From an uncultured Arcobacter sp. (lineage in GTDB: Bacteria > Campylobacterota > Campylobacteria > Campylobacterales > Arcobacteraceae): a stretch of DNA of 6,456 bases. Below, piece by piece: positions 6,043 to 6,456 of the stretch. The DNA is taken from assembly GCA_913062735.1 (NCBI GenBank), contig CAJXWI010000153.1:1-6456 (forward strand). Reading direction: 5' to 3'. The first letter of the stretch is position 1, and each line of letters opens with the position of its first letter. The notes under the pieces are model-generated. The model had not been told where the DNA came from, made no database searches, and worked only from the letters and a program-made list of their open reading frames with translations. The position numbers and the translations under genes were made by a program.

Positions 6043-6456
6043 TATGAAGCTCTTTTAGAATTAGTAAGGCCCTTATCAACCTTTAGTTGTGCATTAATAA
6101 TTCCTAAAATATCTAGGATTAATCCAATACTTCCATCTCCTCTAACTGTAGCAGCTCCAATACCTTCAACTGATCTAAAGTTTTTGTCCAGTGGTTTTAC
6201 CACAACTTGATGTTGATCTAAAAATTCATCAATAGAAATTGCAACTTTAGTAGCTCCTGATTTAACTACAATTAACATACCATCTTCTAAGTTATTAAAT
6301 GTTTTTTCTACACCAAATAAGTTATGTAACCTTACAACTGGAATAAATTCTTCTCTTAACATCAATAAGTCTTGGCTACCATCACCAATCTTTTTAATCA
6401 TTTCAGCCGTAGGTTGTAAAGACTCTACAATTGAGCTTAATGGTAAAATATATTTT
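6042..6456 (-). CDS. cheA: Chemotaxis histidine kinase CheA, C-terminal CheW-like domain (partial)
   Basis: Only the last 137 or so residues are in the window; the frame stays open past the right edge, so the ATG at 6401-6399 is an internal Met, not the start. The sequence is the regulatory CheW-like (P5) domain of CheA, which binds receptors and CheW in the signalling array: YILPLSSIVESLQPT, then REEFIPVVRLHNLFGV, DQHQVVVKPLDKNFRSVEGI and GDGSIGLILDI are all typical of CheA. A free CheW is possible but less likely, because the SIVESLQPT and KNFRSVEG wording is CheA-like. The protein stops about 20 residues after the domain (KGLTNSKRAS), so it has no C-terminal receiver domain, unlike the CheA-Y form of C. 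jejuni and H. pylori. The stop overlaps the cheR start by one base. The kinase core and the operon promoter lie beyond the right edge. Confidence 0.85.
   Translation of the reverse strand, partial: KYILPLSSIVESLQPTAEMIKKIGDGSQDLLMLREEFIPVVRLHNLFGVEKTFNNLEDGMLIVVKSGATKVAISIDEFLDQHQVVVKPLDKNFRSVEGIGAATVRGDGSIGLILDILGIINAQLKVDKGLTNSKRAS

Noticed and set aside
6016..6210. Open frame of 64 codons on the + strand across the cheA/cheR junction
   Set aside because: It runs antisense through two conserved genes and has no recognisable protein content.

Overview
The window is AT-rich (roughly 30% G+C by eye) and looks like a chromosomal segment of an epsilonproteobacterium (Campylobacterota), most like the Arcobacter group. 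Two things support this. One is a single long XerH-type tyrosine recombinase in place of a XerC/XerD pair. The other is a Gram-negative oligopeptidase A beside a cheA-cheR-cheD-cheB cluster with very A/T-biased codon use. The assignment comes from recognising protein families, not from a database search.

Left half, all on the + strand: the 3' part of an M3 metallopeptidase gene (oligopeptidase A, prlC-like; 5' end outside the window), a 187-residue protein with an unusually regular leucine-heptad coiled coil, a small 89-residue unknown protein lying three bases behind it in the same frame, a 100-base gap, and a complete xerH. The gap contains an imperfect palindrome with TGAAAA/TTTTCA arms around a 6-base centre, which is a good candidate for the chromosome-dimer resolution site difH that XerH would act on.

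Right half, all on the - strand (read from right to left): the 3' end of cheA (only the CheW-like regulatory domain is in the window), then cheR, cheD and cheB. The first two junctions overlap by one base (TAATG and TAGTG), and cheD and cheB are 8 bases apart, so this is a tight, translationally coupled operon. CheR methylates receptor glutamates, CheB (here with a complete receiver domain) removes the methyl groups and deamidates glutamines, CheD deamidates receptor glutamines, and CheA would phosphorylate the CheB receiver. Together they form a full methylation-dependent adaptation module. The CheA visible here ends without a receiver domain and this CheB has one, the reverse of the familiar Campylobacter jejuni arrangement.

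The two halves converge on each other between xerH and cheB with only 3 bases between stop codons. Converging gene directions, xerH and a dif-like palindrome together suggest that the window may lie at or near the replication terminus; this is inference. No RNA genes, insertion sequences, CRISPR arrays or phage genes were seen, and no gap exceeds 300 bases. No clearly new biological system was found. The least explained parts are the two small genes between prlC and xerH and the dif-like site.
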